A DNA stretch of 64,000 bases, from assembly GCF_019175385.1 (NCBI RefSeq), contig NC_083341.1, forward strand, positions 85,276,321 through 85,340,320, in the 5' to 3' direction. A program made the position numbers and the translations under genes. This document shows, piece by piece, positions 31,826 through 43,350 of the stretch. The DNA comes from Lycium barbarum. Its lineage: Eukaryota > Streptophyta > Magnoliopsida > Solanales > Solanaceae. The notes under the pieces were generated by a model. It saw only the letters and a program-made list of their open reading frames with translations. It did no database searches and had not been told where the DNA came from. Within the stretch, counting starts at the first letter, position 1; every line of letters begins with the position of its first letter.

Positions 31826-33460
31826 GTAAAACAATACATACGACTATTACAAAAGCTTAGATATCACAAAGTAAAACTGTCTACAATGGTTTTGGCTAGT
31901 AACTACTGGCATGCACGTTTATCAGGAATGGCCCCCTCACTTTCACATTTTCAAACAAGATGCTTCACTAAAAATTGTTATCATTCACAATGAAGCTTCA
32001 CTCAATGACATCACATTATTGGTAGTATCAATGCAGTACACAAGTGCCCCTTCGGGCAGTCACTCATTTTCAACAATTTTCTTCAGCCCTTCACAAAGAC
32101 CAAAGAAAGTCTCGAAACACATATGTACAAGTACAAACAAGACAACAGACGAAGAAGAAGAGATAACACTCACACTCACAAAGAAGTTCATACACTACAA
32201 ATGCAAATGCCATATGTTTGTCCTTATTTTTGATGCCTATTACTTTGGACGGTTCGGTTGTGATCACACTAGGCCTTTTTCTTGACTTGTAATGTAGGCT
32301 TAGGGATGGGTAGGATAGATATTTGGCTACTAGTGACTGACTCTCATTGAACACTACATTTCACTTGCCCTTATTCTTCTTTCTTTTCCTTTTTTTCGAT
32401 CCTCCAACCTCGATGTGGTCCAAGAAACTACTACTTTTATACATATTTTTTTTGTGCAACATTTTCAGCCATATATATATATATATATATATATATTTTA
32501 TATTTGGCACAGGTATTTACATCAACCACACCGAATCATCTACTAGGCAACTCACTCTCACCCCAAACTTAGACTTTAGGCCCCAATTTCCACACATTTT
32601 GCGTTTCACCCCCAATTTAGGCTTTTAGTCTCACATTCATCATCTAAAGTGTCAAGGAGGGAACAGGGTGCAAGAATGGGAATATTTCAAACAAGGGTAG
32701 AAGCTAGTTAGCGGCTAGTCAAGAAAAGGTTAAAAGGATCAAAATGGTAGACTATGGATCATATATATGAATGGGTTAGGCTTATAAAAGGCAACAGGGC
32801 TTCAAAATAATACAAAGAAATCCTAAGATCATTTCAACAACCAAACTATCCTTAGAAATTGAGCATGACTAACTAGACAAGTTCTAGATTGCAAGCACAG
32901 TACATGAACAGATACTAACAACTCAACTCACAATGGCATAAGGATTGTTCTGTTAATCTGGTTTTGAGTTCCCAAGCAGGCACTCAACACACACAACACC
33001 CCAATACTCATAATGTCATGAAAAGAACCATGCATGTCAATTCACTAACAACTTCTGAATACAAAAAAACGATTTGGAGGGGTACTCATTTCAACTTCAA
33101 AATACACACATCATACATGCTATAAGTTTATCCAACTACTACCATATAATTCAAAATTACTCTATTTTACCTAAACAATATCCTAAACGTTCTAGGTTCA
33201 ACAGAAATTAAACCCCCTCAGAAAAAAAGCCATGGTAAAGAAAAGCCGAGCGGGGTCCTACTAACACATATATACAACAAAATAAAACAAAAACCAACTA
33301 GCCCACCCCCAACCAAAAAATCATGCATTGTCCGCAATGCATCAAAATAAGTAAAGACATAGGGTAATGGGCTCCCTAGGGTGCACTAGGTGTGCTGATC
33401 ATCCTGAGATGTCGCCACTTCAGCACTGTAGACTAAAGATATCTCTGCAGCTGGGTCAAT
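31799..33460 (-). mobile_element. 3' non-coding region of Athila/Tat-like element
   Basis: No coding domain was found. Near 33324-33340 the minus strand reads GCATTGCGGACAATGC followed downstream by a G-rich 'ttgggggtgggc' segment, a motif combination I associate with the 3' regions of Athila/Tat gypsy elements (from memory). It is interrupted at 33460 by the family Y element and continues at 40622. The open frame 32091-32354 has no recognisable domain. Confidence 0.55.
32471..32497. repeat. (AT)n microsatellite
   Basis: Uninterrupted AT dinucleotide run inside the Athila/Tat-like 3' region. Confidence 0.9.
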
Positions 33461-36400
33461 TGTCACGACCCAACCCCGTAGGCCATGACTAGTGCCCGAT
33501 CTGGGCACTCAAACGCATTCTAGTATATGGCAGAAGCCGACAAGGCTTTATTTCAAATTTAGCTAATTTTTAGAAAACATTTCGGCAGAATTTCCTTTGT
33601 TTTACGGACTATCCCATATATCCTGCACGCAGAAAATACCAACAAAGGCCACACAGGGCCAACAAAGCAACATTTAAATATATGCTGACCGGCCGCCGCG
33701 GCGAATGGGATCGCCCAAGCACAACATAAGCACCCAACTGTACAGAAAGATCCCAACCCACAAACATGTCCACAGACCTCTAACAGACCGACAGAATTAT
33801 ATGACGGGACAGTGCCCCGCCGTACCCATGAACCAGAATATACATATATAGAAGTGACAGACTATACCAAAAGATGGCTCTGAATAAAAGAGCGCTCCAA
33901 AATTAGCAGAATGAGATCCTAAGCAGACGGATCAGCAAACCTGTCGTCGGTACCTGCGCGGCATAAAAACGCAGCCCCCGAAGAAAGGGGGTCAGTACGA
34001 AATATGTACTGAATATGTAAAGCCTGAGTTGCAGAAACAAAATCATAACTGGTGCAGAACATACAGAAAGTAAACGGAAAATCCAAAGTATCAGATACAT
34101 ATTTCCAAAACATGCAGAGTGTGTACAGAACATATGTCATATCAAATCCGGCCCCTGCCAAGGGACTCGGCAGACAGAACGTGGCCACCCTCCCGACGCT
34201 GGTGCCACAACACAGAAGAATCAGAATAGGGGCATAACCCCGTAACATAACATATCATATCAAATGGCCATAGTAAATCATATCAGAACAAGCGTACATG
34301 GCACAGCATACTCCACAAACCCATGTACGCGTATACCTGCCCCGTCACATCGAGGCACGGCGAACGATGCAGAGGATCACGCTTGACAACATATCCTGGC
34401 CCGGGCTCAGTGTGGGAAACATTGGGGCATCCACGAATGGAGTAGTGAGAGACTAATGCAATTAAGATATCATGAATGTTTCCATAGACTCGATGAGGCA
34501 TATCAAAGACAAACCGATCCAATGAAGTCGGAAGGAATCATAGTAAATGAGTTTCGAGTATCAAAACAATTTATCAGACTTAATGGAATATTTAAAACCA
34601 TATTCGTTAGGTAATTAAAAGGGTAGTCGAAACGTTTCTTTCAAAAATCATTCGAAAAGGAGGCTTTAGTACATTAAGGGCAAAACCGGGAATAGCGGGC
34701 CCACCTCGGAACAAGCAAGGCGGTGGGCTCAAATTACGCCCTTTAAGCTTATGGGGTCACCTATAAAGGTTCTACGGACATTCTATAGCTTTTCAAGGAG
34801 TTTAGAGAAAGTTTGCATACTTTCAGGAAAAGCATATCAAAATGGTTCAATTCTACTGAAGGAAAAACTGAGATTTTATCTTGCGGATTCCGATGGCCAA
34901 GAAGGTCTTTTGAGGCCCGAATCCGATCCTAAAACACTTAGACATGCCAAAAGAAGGATCGGGGTAGCTTTACATACCTTTTGAGCTTTTTAAGCCTATC
35001 CAAGCTCACTCTCCGTTTCGTCGAAAATCTGCAAATGGTCACATTTACCAATTGTAAGTTATAGATGCTACAAATTCAATTCAACTCTTATTTGTCTACC
35101 GAAATTTCGGCAGCACTTCCCCTATACATATAACACCCCCGAGAATTCAACTCGGCCAAATCAATCAACAACAACCCAACAACAACACCCACAACAACCA
35201 CAATCAATACAAAACACAATATGACATAACTAGTTCTACTTGCCGACATAATGCCATAACCTTCACTTTAACCTTAACTTTCAAACTAAGCTCAACGACT
35301 TCACATTCATTATCAATCTAGATTACCACAACATAGTTTAAAAGCATTTCATAGTGTTTCCACAAAATATTCATACGATATACATAATATACAAACTTTC
35401 CGCTAAAGTCATAACTCGTCCGAAACTTCTAATCTTTAACAAACATATTCATAATATGTTTCTAGCTTCCAACTTCATCAATGATCATCACTATTAGCAA
35501 CCAAACAACTTCATTTCTTTAATGTCGGAAAATCATACTAAAACGACATAAGCTTCCATATTCCATTTCGATACAAACTTATATCATTCTATCTTCATTT
35601 ACATTGCAAGCATCACAATAACACACTAACACACTAAGCAACTCAATCCATTTTCCATTCCAACTTCATCATAGTACACGGCCATATGCCCTTCTATCAA
35701 CATCAACTAAATTCATGCAACTTTCAATTCCTATATGCATTTCATCACAACCACAACTAAGATATAACATGAATTCTATACATTGTGGCTATACAACATA
35801 TACATACTCACGACCATATAGCTATAACACACACCCACTTTGCAAACATCTATTTCTTCACACAATCAACACATTTCTACATACCACAACACAAACAAGA
35901 CTTCATAACACAAAAATAAGAGATAAATTCTTACCTTTTCCTCTAGTCTTCTTCACTTGGACAAATGATCAAATTGATGAACCAAGGCCTCTTTCTTCCA
36001 AACCAACTACACCAAGTTGAAAAGGGACCTTGAATTAGTAGGAATTCAACAAGAATTTAATTTTTAGAGGGATATTTTTGATGGTGATTTTCCAAGGCCA
36101 AACCCGAAACCCCTTTTTTTCTTGCTCTCTCTTTGCTTGTTCTTTCTCTTCTAATTTTTCTCGAACTTTCTAATGTATATAATAGCCCCTTAATTAAATT
36201 GTCACATGGTTACCATGTGACTTGGGTTTGGGCCAAGTATGTTGGCCGGCCACCCCTTTTGAGTTGGGCCCAAATTTCCTTCATTCATTTTGGGCCCAAT
36301 GACGTATGGCTCACCTTTTGTAATTCCCGAAACTAATTTCCAAAATTCCAAATGTGCCCTTAGTCTTAGTCAACACTTCCACATTAATATTCTTTCATAC

Positions 36401-36500
36401 ACACCTCCTATGACAAATAAAATTTAGTTATGACCTTATTTCTTACAAGTCAAGATTGTTTCTAAATTTTTCCAACGTGTAAAAACACGGGATATAATCA
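33461..36500 (-). repeat. Family Y 3' LTR, full form (3040 bp)
   Basis: On plus it begins TGTCACGACCCAACCCC and ends GGGATATAATCA; the partner ends GGGATATAACA, so one extra T lies at the internal edge. A perfect inverted repeat TCACATGG-TTA-CCATGTGA (36202-36220) and the palindrome TGGCCGGCCA (about 36243) lie upstream, on minus, of a TATA-like 'tattatatac' (36175-36185). Open frames here (33919-34248, 35715-36020 and others) recur in the second LTR because the sequence is duplicated, not because they code. Confidence 0.93.
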
Positions 36501-36520
36501 ATGCATACAATGAAAACCAA

Positions 36521-37999
36521 TCATGTACCTGTAACGACATTAGGCGATGCCTCCTGATCCTGGCGGCTAGACAGAGCATAAATACGGTTCGAAGGACCGC
36601 TAGTACCAGAAGCTCCACCACGGCCTCTGCCGCGACCCGCTGGTGCTGAAGTACCCGGCCCCGTAGGGCGCATAGCCACTGATGAAGATGAAGACCCGGC
36701 GGCTGATCCGGTAGGCTGCGCTGCACCACCCGAACTACCCTTATACAGGCAATCTCTCACAGAATGGCCCTGGCGGCCACAAGAAAAACATGCACCGGTG
36801 GCTCTGTAGCACTCCCCAGGATGATATCTGCCACAGTAAGAACACTGAGGCCTAGGTGGCCTCGTCTGACCAGAACCCCTGTCTGTCCGCGAACCTGAAG
36901 CCCTGGAGCTCTGACCTGCTCCTGAATAACCTGGGCTATCAAATCTGCGACCTGTAGGCTGTGGAGGTGCGCTCTGTGCCGGCTGGGATAGATGTCTGCT
37001 AGGCTGCTGCGGCTGCTGAGGCTGCTGAGGCTGCCTGCCCCGAGAATCTCCAGAATACCCAGATGATCTGGCCCTCTTGGGCTGTCTCCGATCCTGGCTC
37101 CTATCAGGCTGACGCTCCCTATGCCGGTCCTCCATGCCCTGGGCGTGGGCCTGAATCCGGGCAATATCCATGCCGGGCTGTGCAGCCAATACCAAACAGC
37201 TGTCGACAAAATAACGGTCCAGCCCCATAATATACTTGTGCATCCTGTCAGCCATAGTAGCTACCACAGCAGGTGCGTATCGGGCCAATGAGTCGAACTC
37301 CATACTGTACTCTCGAACACTGCGACCCCTCTGTCTCAGCAATACGAATCTGTCAGCCTTGGCCCGCCGTAACTCCGGAGGCAGAAAATGACTAAGAAAA
37401 GCCTGAGAAAAATCATCCCAAACTGCTGGGGGAGCGTCGTCGCCTCTGGATAACTCCCATGACTCGTACCACTTTGCCGCTACATCATACAACCGGTACG
37501 AAGCCAATGTGACTGACTCTGTCGCGGAAGCATTAATAAACTGTAAGGTGCGCCGCATCTTCCTGATGAACTCCTCGGGATCCTCCTCGGGCTTTGTCCC
37601 GAAGAACTCTGGAGGGCCACAAGTCAAGAACTCATGGGCTCTCGAACTGTCACGCCTATAAGCCCGGTCACCTCCCAGTCCGTGCCCCTGAACCTGTCCT
37701 GCCACAAGTCTAGTCAATAGCTGGACTGCCTCTCTCATAGTCTGATCCTCAGTCCCTGGCCGTGGAGCTGGAGGCTCAGGTACTGGAATCTCGGGAGCTG
37801 GCGGTGGAGCCGCCCCTCGACCTGCAGCTGCTGCTGCTCCAATATCCTCTACGTGTGGCGGTGTGGAAGAGCCCTCTGCCGGGGGCAAAATATCAGGAGC
37901 AATATGAGCATGGGCCCTGGTAACACTCTGGGCCCGACTAGTCTCTCCCACAGCTGCTGCCTTGGCCTTTTGGGCCGCTATCGCCTTTTTTGGAGGCAT
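36521..37999 (-). CDS. gag: Gag polyprotein of family Y element, intact, 492 aa
   Basis: This open frame is intact. Residues 1-80 are Ala/Pro-rich. About 85-300 form a retrotransposon Gag capsid domain ('FFGTKPEEDPEEFIRKM', 'AAKWYESWE', 'FSQAFLSHFLPPELRRAKADRF', 'SVREYSMEFDSLARYAP'). About 295-385 is a basic, Gln/Pro/Ser-rich linker. Two zinc knuckles follow: a short CX2CX3HX3C (386-397) and a standard CX2CX4HX4C (404-417). The tail is Gly/Ser-rich with 'GRGRGRGG'. The frame ends 'EASPNVVTGT', the words that in related gypsy polyproteins lead into the protease, so the deletion begins at the protease N-terminus. It should assemble particles and bind RNA. Codons are more GC-rich than the surroundings. 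The start at 37999 suits the family and follows a 190-base leader. Confidence 0.95.
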   Translation of the reverse strand: MPPKKAIAAQKAKAAAVGETSRAQSVTRAHAHIAPDILPPAEGSSTPPHVEDIGAAAAAGRGAAPPPAPEIPVPEPPAPRPGTEDQTMREAVQLLTRLVAGQVQGHGLGGDRAYRRDSSRAHEFLTCGPPEFFGTKPEEDPEEFIRKMRRTLQFINASATESVTLASYRLYDVAAKWYESWELSRGDDAPPAVWDDFSQAFLSHFLPPELRRAKADRFVLLRQRGRSVREYSMEFDSLARYAPAVVATMADRMHKYIMGLDRYFVDSCLVLAAQPGMDIARIQAHAQGMEDRHRERQPDRSQDRRQPKRARSSGYSGDSRGRQPQQPQQPQQPSRHLSQPAQSAPPQPTGRRFDSPGYSGAGQSSRASGSRTDRGSGQTRPPRPQCSYCGRYHPGECYRATGACFSCGRQGHSVRDCLYKGSSGGAAQPTGSAAGSSSSSVAMRPTGPGTSAPAGRGRGRGGASGTSGPSNRIYALSSRQDQEASPNVVTGT

Positions 38000-38186
38000 A
38001 ACTGCAAATGTAACAATTCGTTAGGGAGGAATCATCCTGATAACACAGCTCTATCGCACGATCTAAGACAGAAAGAAGGGTAGTATCCTAAATGCCCTGT
38101 AGCCTCCCGTTTATAGGTGTGGTGCACAACACACCGATAAACAAGACTCTACTAGACACGGTCTGTAGACATTCCGAGGACGAACC

Positions 38187-38198
38187 GCTCTGATACCA
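38187..38198 (-). other. Primer binding site of family Y element
   Basis: The minus strand reads TGGTATCAGAGC four bases after the 5' LTR, a perfect initiator-Met tRNA primer site. Confidence 0.95.
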
Positions 38199-38202
38199 CT
38201 TT

Positions 38203-40621
38203 TGTCACGACCCAACCCCGTAGGCCATGACTAGTGCCCGATATGGGCACTCAAACGCATTCTAGTATATGGCAGAAGCCGACAAGGCTTTATTTCAAAT
38301 TTAGCTAATTTTTAGAAAAAATTTCGGCAGAATTTCCTTTGTTTTACGGACTATCCCATATATCCTGCACGCAGAAAATACTAACAAAGGCCACAAAGGG
38401 CCAACAAATCAACATTTAAATATATGCGGACCGGCCGCCGCGGCGAATGGGATCGCCCAAACACAACATAAGCACCCAACTGTACAGAAAGATCCCAACC
38501 CACAAACATGTCCACAGACCTCTAACAGACCGACAGAATCATATGACGGGACAGGGCCCCGCCGTACCCATGAACGAGAATATACATATATAGAAGTGAC
38601 AGACTATACCAAAAGATGGCTCTGAATAAAAGAGCGCTCCAAAAATAGCAGAATGAGATCCTAAGCAGACGGATCAACAAACCTGTCGTCGGTACCTGCG
38701 CGGCATGAAAACGCAGCCCCCGAAGAAAGGGGGTCAGTACGAAATATGTACTGAATATGTAAAGCCTGAGTTGCAGAAACAAAATCATAACTGGTGCAGA
38801 ACATACAGAAAGTAAACGGAAAATCCAAAGTATCAGATACATATTTCCAAAACATGCAGAGTGTGTACAGAACATATGTCATATCAAATCCGGCCCCTGC
38901 CAAGGGACTCGGCAGACAGGAGTTTAGAGAAAGTTTGCATACTTTCAGGAAAAGCATATCAAAATGGTTCAATTCTACTGAAGGAAAAACTGAGATTTTC
39001 TCTTGCGAATTCCGATGGCCAAGAAGGTCTTTTGAGGCCCGAATCCGATCCTAAAACACTTAGACATGCCAAAAGAAGGATCGGGGTAGCTTTACATACC
39101 TTTTGAGCTTTTTAAGCCTATCCAAGCTCACTCTCCGTTTCGTCGAAAATCTGCAAATGGTCACATTTACCAATTGTAAGTTATAGATGCTACAAATTCA
39201 ATTCAACTCTTATTTGTCTACCGAAATTTCGGCAGCACTTCCCCTATACATATAACACCCCCGAGAATTCAACTCGGCCAAATCAATCAACAACAACCCA
39301 ACAACAACACCCACAACAACCACAATCAATACAAAACACAATATGACATAACTAGTTCTACTTGCCGACATAATGCCATAACCTTCACTTTAACCTTAAC
39401 TTTCAAACTAAGCTCAACGACTTCACATTCATTATCAATCTAGATTACCACAACATAGTTTAAAAGCATTTCATAGCGTTTCCACAAAATATTCATACGA
39501 TATACATAATATACAAACTTTCCGGTAAAGTCATAACTCGTCCGAAACTTCTAATCTTTAACAAACATATTCATAATATGTTTCTAGCTTCCAACTTCAT
39601 CAATGATCATCACTATTAGCAACCAAACAACTTCATTTCTTTAATGTCGGAAAATCATACTAAAACGACATAAGCTTCCATATTCCATTTCGATACAAAC
39701 TTATATCATTCTATCTTCATTTACATTGCAAGCATCACAATAACACACTAACACACTAAGCAACTCAATCCATTTTCCATTCCAACTTCATCATAGTACA
39801 CGGCCATATGCCCTTCTATCAACATCAACTAAATTCATGCAACTTTCAATTCCTATATGCATTTCATCACAACCACAACTAAGATATAACATGAATTCTA
39901 TACATTGTGGCTATACAACATATACATACTCACGACCATATAGCTATAACACACACCCACTTTGCAAACATCCATTTCTTCACACAATCAACACATTTCT
40001 ACATACCACAACACAAACAAGACTTCATAACACAAAAATAAGGGATAAATTCTTACCTTTTCCTCTAGTCTTCTTCACTTGGACAAATGATCAAATTGAT
40101 GAACCAAGGCCTCTTTCTTCCAAACCAACTACACCAAGTTGAAAAGGGACCTTGAATTAGTAGGAATTCAACAAGAATTTAATTTTTAGAGGGATATTTT
40201 TTATGGTGATTTTCCAAGGCCAAACCCGAAACCCCTTTTTTTCTTGCTCTCTCTTTGCTTGTTCTTTCTCTTCTAATTTTTCTTGAACTTTCTAATGTAT
40301 ATAATAGCCCCTTAATTAAATTGTCACATGGTTACCATGTGACTTGGGTTTGGGCCAAGTATGTTGGCCGGCCACCCCTTTTGAGTTGGGCCCAAATTTC
40401 CTTCATTCATTTTGGGCCCAATGACGTATGGCTCACCTTTTGTAATTCCCGAAACTAATTTCCAAAATTCCAAATGTGCCCTTAGCCTTAGTCAACACTT
40501 CCACATTAATATTCTTTCATACACACCTCCTATGACAAATAAAATTTAGTTATGACCTTATTTCTTACAAGTCAAGATTGTTTCTAAATTTTTCCAACGT
40601 GTGAAAACACGGGATATAACA
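38203..40621 (-). repeat. Family Y 5' LTR with 620-bp deletion (2419 bp)
   Basis: Co-linear with 33461-36500 except that it jumps at 38918/38920 from the equivalent of 34177 to that of 34797. The solo copy at 55940-59221 retains the missing sequence, so this is a deletion here. The rest is nearly identical. The inverted repeat TCACATGG-TTA-CCATGTGA recurs at 40324-40342. Confidence 0.93.
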
Positions 40622-40626
40622 TCAAT

Positions 40627-41032
40627 GGTACCTCTAGGTGGGGCTGACTGGCTATGAGTGGGCGGTCCTCCTCGAGGACAGTGGTAGTAGCCTCAACGGG
40701 TGCCGGATGGCTAGGCTCAGGTTTGCCGACAGGGTCTGCGCTGGAAGAAGCCTCAGTGAAATGTGTCTCAACACGAGAGCGACTGGAGGCCTTCCTCATA
40801 CAACGCTCCTTATCCTTAATCTGCTCCGCCCCTTTGTCATCATCATCATCATCGGACCTTGGTCTCTTGGCCACATCTCGGGGTGGAGAATCATCTCCCA
40901 TCAACCTCACTATCGGGAGTAGCGATGCCAAGTTTATCACTTGTCCTAGGGGGGTTTGTAGGTGTAATCCCCTCTTTCACTTGTAGTTCATACACGTCTT
41001 CCTTCAGCTGAATTAATTCACTCTGAACCATT
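40627..41032 (-). pseudogene. ORF remnant of Athila/Tat-like element, split by family Y
   Basis: From about 41028 a short frame starts MVQSELIQLKEDVYELQV and stops near 40890. A second frame (about 40898 downward) gives an acidic/basic hydrophilic segment with six Asp in a row and 'AEQIKDKERCMRK'. The minus-strand sequence continues across the family Y insertion: from 40627 it joins 33455, where a frame reads 'IDPAAEISLVYSAEVATSQDDQ' before a stop near 33388. The protein is unrecognised. It could be the C-terminal end of an extra ORF of the retroelement. It is cut on its other side by the Tat LTR at 41033. Confidence 0.45.
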
Positions 41033-41529
41033 TGTTACGGTTCACATTTTGTGGGCGGAGTTAACACTCGAAAAGCTACTACGAGTTTGTTGGTGCTCTT
41101 TCGGACTTGTTTTGAAAAAGAGTCGCCACATATTTTTTAGGAAATTAAGAAAATCGGTGTTGAAGGGTTTATTCAAATATAGTGAAAAATCCTTCGTAAT
41201 CGAGAGTTATAGGTAAGAGTTTTGATGATCCCCTAGGAAAGGTGTTAGGCACCCTAGTATTAAGGATTGGTAGCATACGGTTGACCTTCGAGCTTTGGTG
41301 TGTGATTTTCTATGAACTGCTTATGCTTTGTTTAGTTTCCCATATAAAAATACTAGCATGGCATAGCGTTTTAGCTATAAAAGAGTTTAAAAAATTCCCT
41401 TTAAGTAAGGGTACTTTGAGTTCAGATTTAAAATATCCGGATAAAAATAGTTTGTCCTTTTACTTATAAGGATAGTACTATCGGGTGTGCCCCGTCTTAA
41501 ACTAATGTCATGTGTTTATTTGTAAGAAA

Positions 41530-41532
<3 letters not shown>

Positions 41533-41596
<64 letters not shown>
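41533..41596. repeat. (AT)n(GT)n compound microsatellite
   Basis: About 43 bases of AT followed by about 20 of GT. The homologous place in the other LTR (about 63207-63215) has only 'tacatatgtatga', so the tract expanded after insertion. Confidence 0.92.
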
Positions 41597-41597
<1 letters not shown>

Positions 41598-42499
41598 TAT
41601 TTTATTTATTCATACATCATCCACATTTTATCTCTTTGGTCAACCATATCCTCAGAATTATTTTCCAAGCACGGACTTTGAAAGAAATCACATTAATCTA
41701 AATTCATTAAGTTGGGTCTAGCCCAAATATTTCTTTTTACTTTCTTTTCTTAAGCTTCTCAAATTATGAAATGTACCTTTAAAGATATATTCAAAGATAA
41801 TCAACTAATTTTACAAGAAAACATTCTTTCACTTTTAGTTACTTTAATCAAATGGAATACAACTCTTTTATCGTTCGGGTACAATTTGAAATATCGTCTA
41901 CCTGAATCCTAGGTTCCAACTTATAAAGGTTTCAATATCTATGAAAATATTTACAACAAAAAGCATGTTCATACAAAAATAAAGAAAGGAAGAAAGTTTA
42001 GCTTTGTTGACCTTAGGTCCCAATCCCGTACTCTTCTAGTCTTCATCCGAAACGCTAAGCATTCGATCCTTTTTCTTCGTCCTTAAGCTTTGCTTTCCGC
42101 GCTTGTTTTATCGGTACCTCACGCAATGAAAAGGAAAGTATTTAGTCAAAATGATACACCACCCCGTAGGGTGACGTTTAGGAACATAAATAATAATATC
42201 CCTCAGACTCGTATCAAACTTTGAGAGCTTTGATTACGGAGGCTCAGACTCATGGTTTCGAGTATGGAAAAGGAACCCGAATCATGTCGCAGCTGCAAAC
42301 TAGTGGCCATTCTAGTTGCCTTGCCATGTGTATGTTGGTTCCTACCTCGTGAGATCACTGTGAGATCATCATTGCCTAAACCGAGGGATAATCTTTTCGA
42401 ACTAGGCATGACCTCAAAAATCATTTTTTTTCATTGGCCCAAATGTAGTATTGTGTCCAAATAAGTAGAATTCCTATCAAGTGTAGATATCTGTTCTTT

Positions 42500-43350
42500 A
42501 AAAGAACATAGCAGCAGCCTCATTAAACAATATCAGCAGCAAGTATGGCCATAGTTTTGCCTTAGAACATAACAATTGGAAGTAGCCAACTTGCTCCAAA
42601 AAATCTCGAGTATGTCACCTAGTTTAGCCTCAAAATGTAATAGTCTTTAACCCTTAAAATACAGTACCAAATGGTCACAAATGCAACAGTTTTTGGCCTT
42701 AAAGATGGCAAGCAGTATAACAGTAGTTTGCAACCAAAATGTGGCAGAAACTTTATTCAATATGCAGCAACATATGTTAGTTATGGCACTAAAAAGTGAG
42801 CACTGAATTGCACCAGAAAGTTCATCTACACATGGGCATCAAATTGCAGCCAATAACTTCCCCAAAATGCCGCAAACTTAGTCTCAAAATACAGCAAGCA
42901 TTTGACCAAAATAAAGCAATGGCAAGCCAAACATAACAGCAGTTTTAAAGTCCCAAAGTGCCATCATTTTGAGCCTGAAAAAATGCAGCAACAATTTGTT
43001 TCAAAATGCCACAACAATATACAGTTTGCTTGCATCAAAATGTTGCAACAGCCACTCTCAACAGAGTATAGCAGCAGTCCATTCCCAGAGAAGTAGTAAC
43101 AACATATAGCAGCTCAAGCACACAGACAAAAATGCCAGCAATTTGATCTCAAGGCCTCCCCAAATCCAACTTCAAAAAATGCCACAGCAACCAACCAACA
43201 CATAGTGGCCAAAGAGCATTACCTCAAATTACCAGCAGTTATATCCATATGATGCCACAAGTTGGCCTTAGATGCAACAGAGATAGGCTCAACAATGCAT
43301 CAGTTTCATCAAGGCACTAGCATTCAAATGTAGCAATAATATACTCCAAG
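42500..43350 (-). repeat. Diffuse degenerate repeats (CAAAATGCAGCAA-like)
   Basis: Variants of 'caaaatgcagcaacag' recur irregularly about every 30-45 bases, for example near 42721, 42890, 42977, 43003 and 43036. It looks like an old, decayed tandem array inside the Tat LTR. No gene is seen. Confidence 0.5.

Larger units (their letters stand above)
33461..40621 (-). mobile_element. Family Y element: LTR-gag-LTR, pol deleted, TCAAT target duplication
   Basis: On the minus strand: 5' LTR 40621-38203, primer site 38198-38187, gag 37999-36521, then directly the 3' LTR 36500-33461. Perfect TCAAT duplications occur at 33456-33460 and 40622-40626. Protease, RT, RNase H, integrase and the polypurine tract are all missing: gag ends only about 20 bases from the LTR. 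The two LTRs are nearly identical (about 20 substitutions by eye over 2.4 kb) apart from a 620-bp deletion in the 5' LTR, so this is a young insertion. Mobility would need proteins supplied by a related autonomous element. It is inserted into the Athila/Tat-like element. Confidence 0.95.

Noticed and set aside
33919..34248. Pairs of open frames repeated at 33919/38661, 35715/39837 and 36133/40255
   Set aside because: Repetition comes from the two LTRs of one element; frames are short, lack domains and are not conserved in solo LTR Y2.
42203..42464. Open frames recurring near 63779-63964 and 41242/62916
   Set aside because: They fall in the duplicated Tat LTR; conservation reflects the LTR pair, and no domain is visible.
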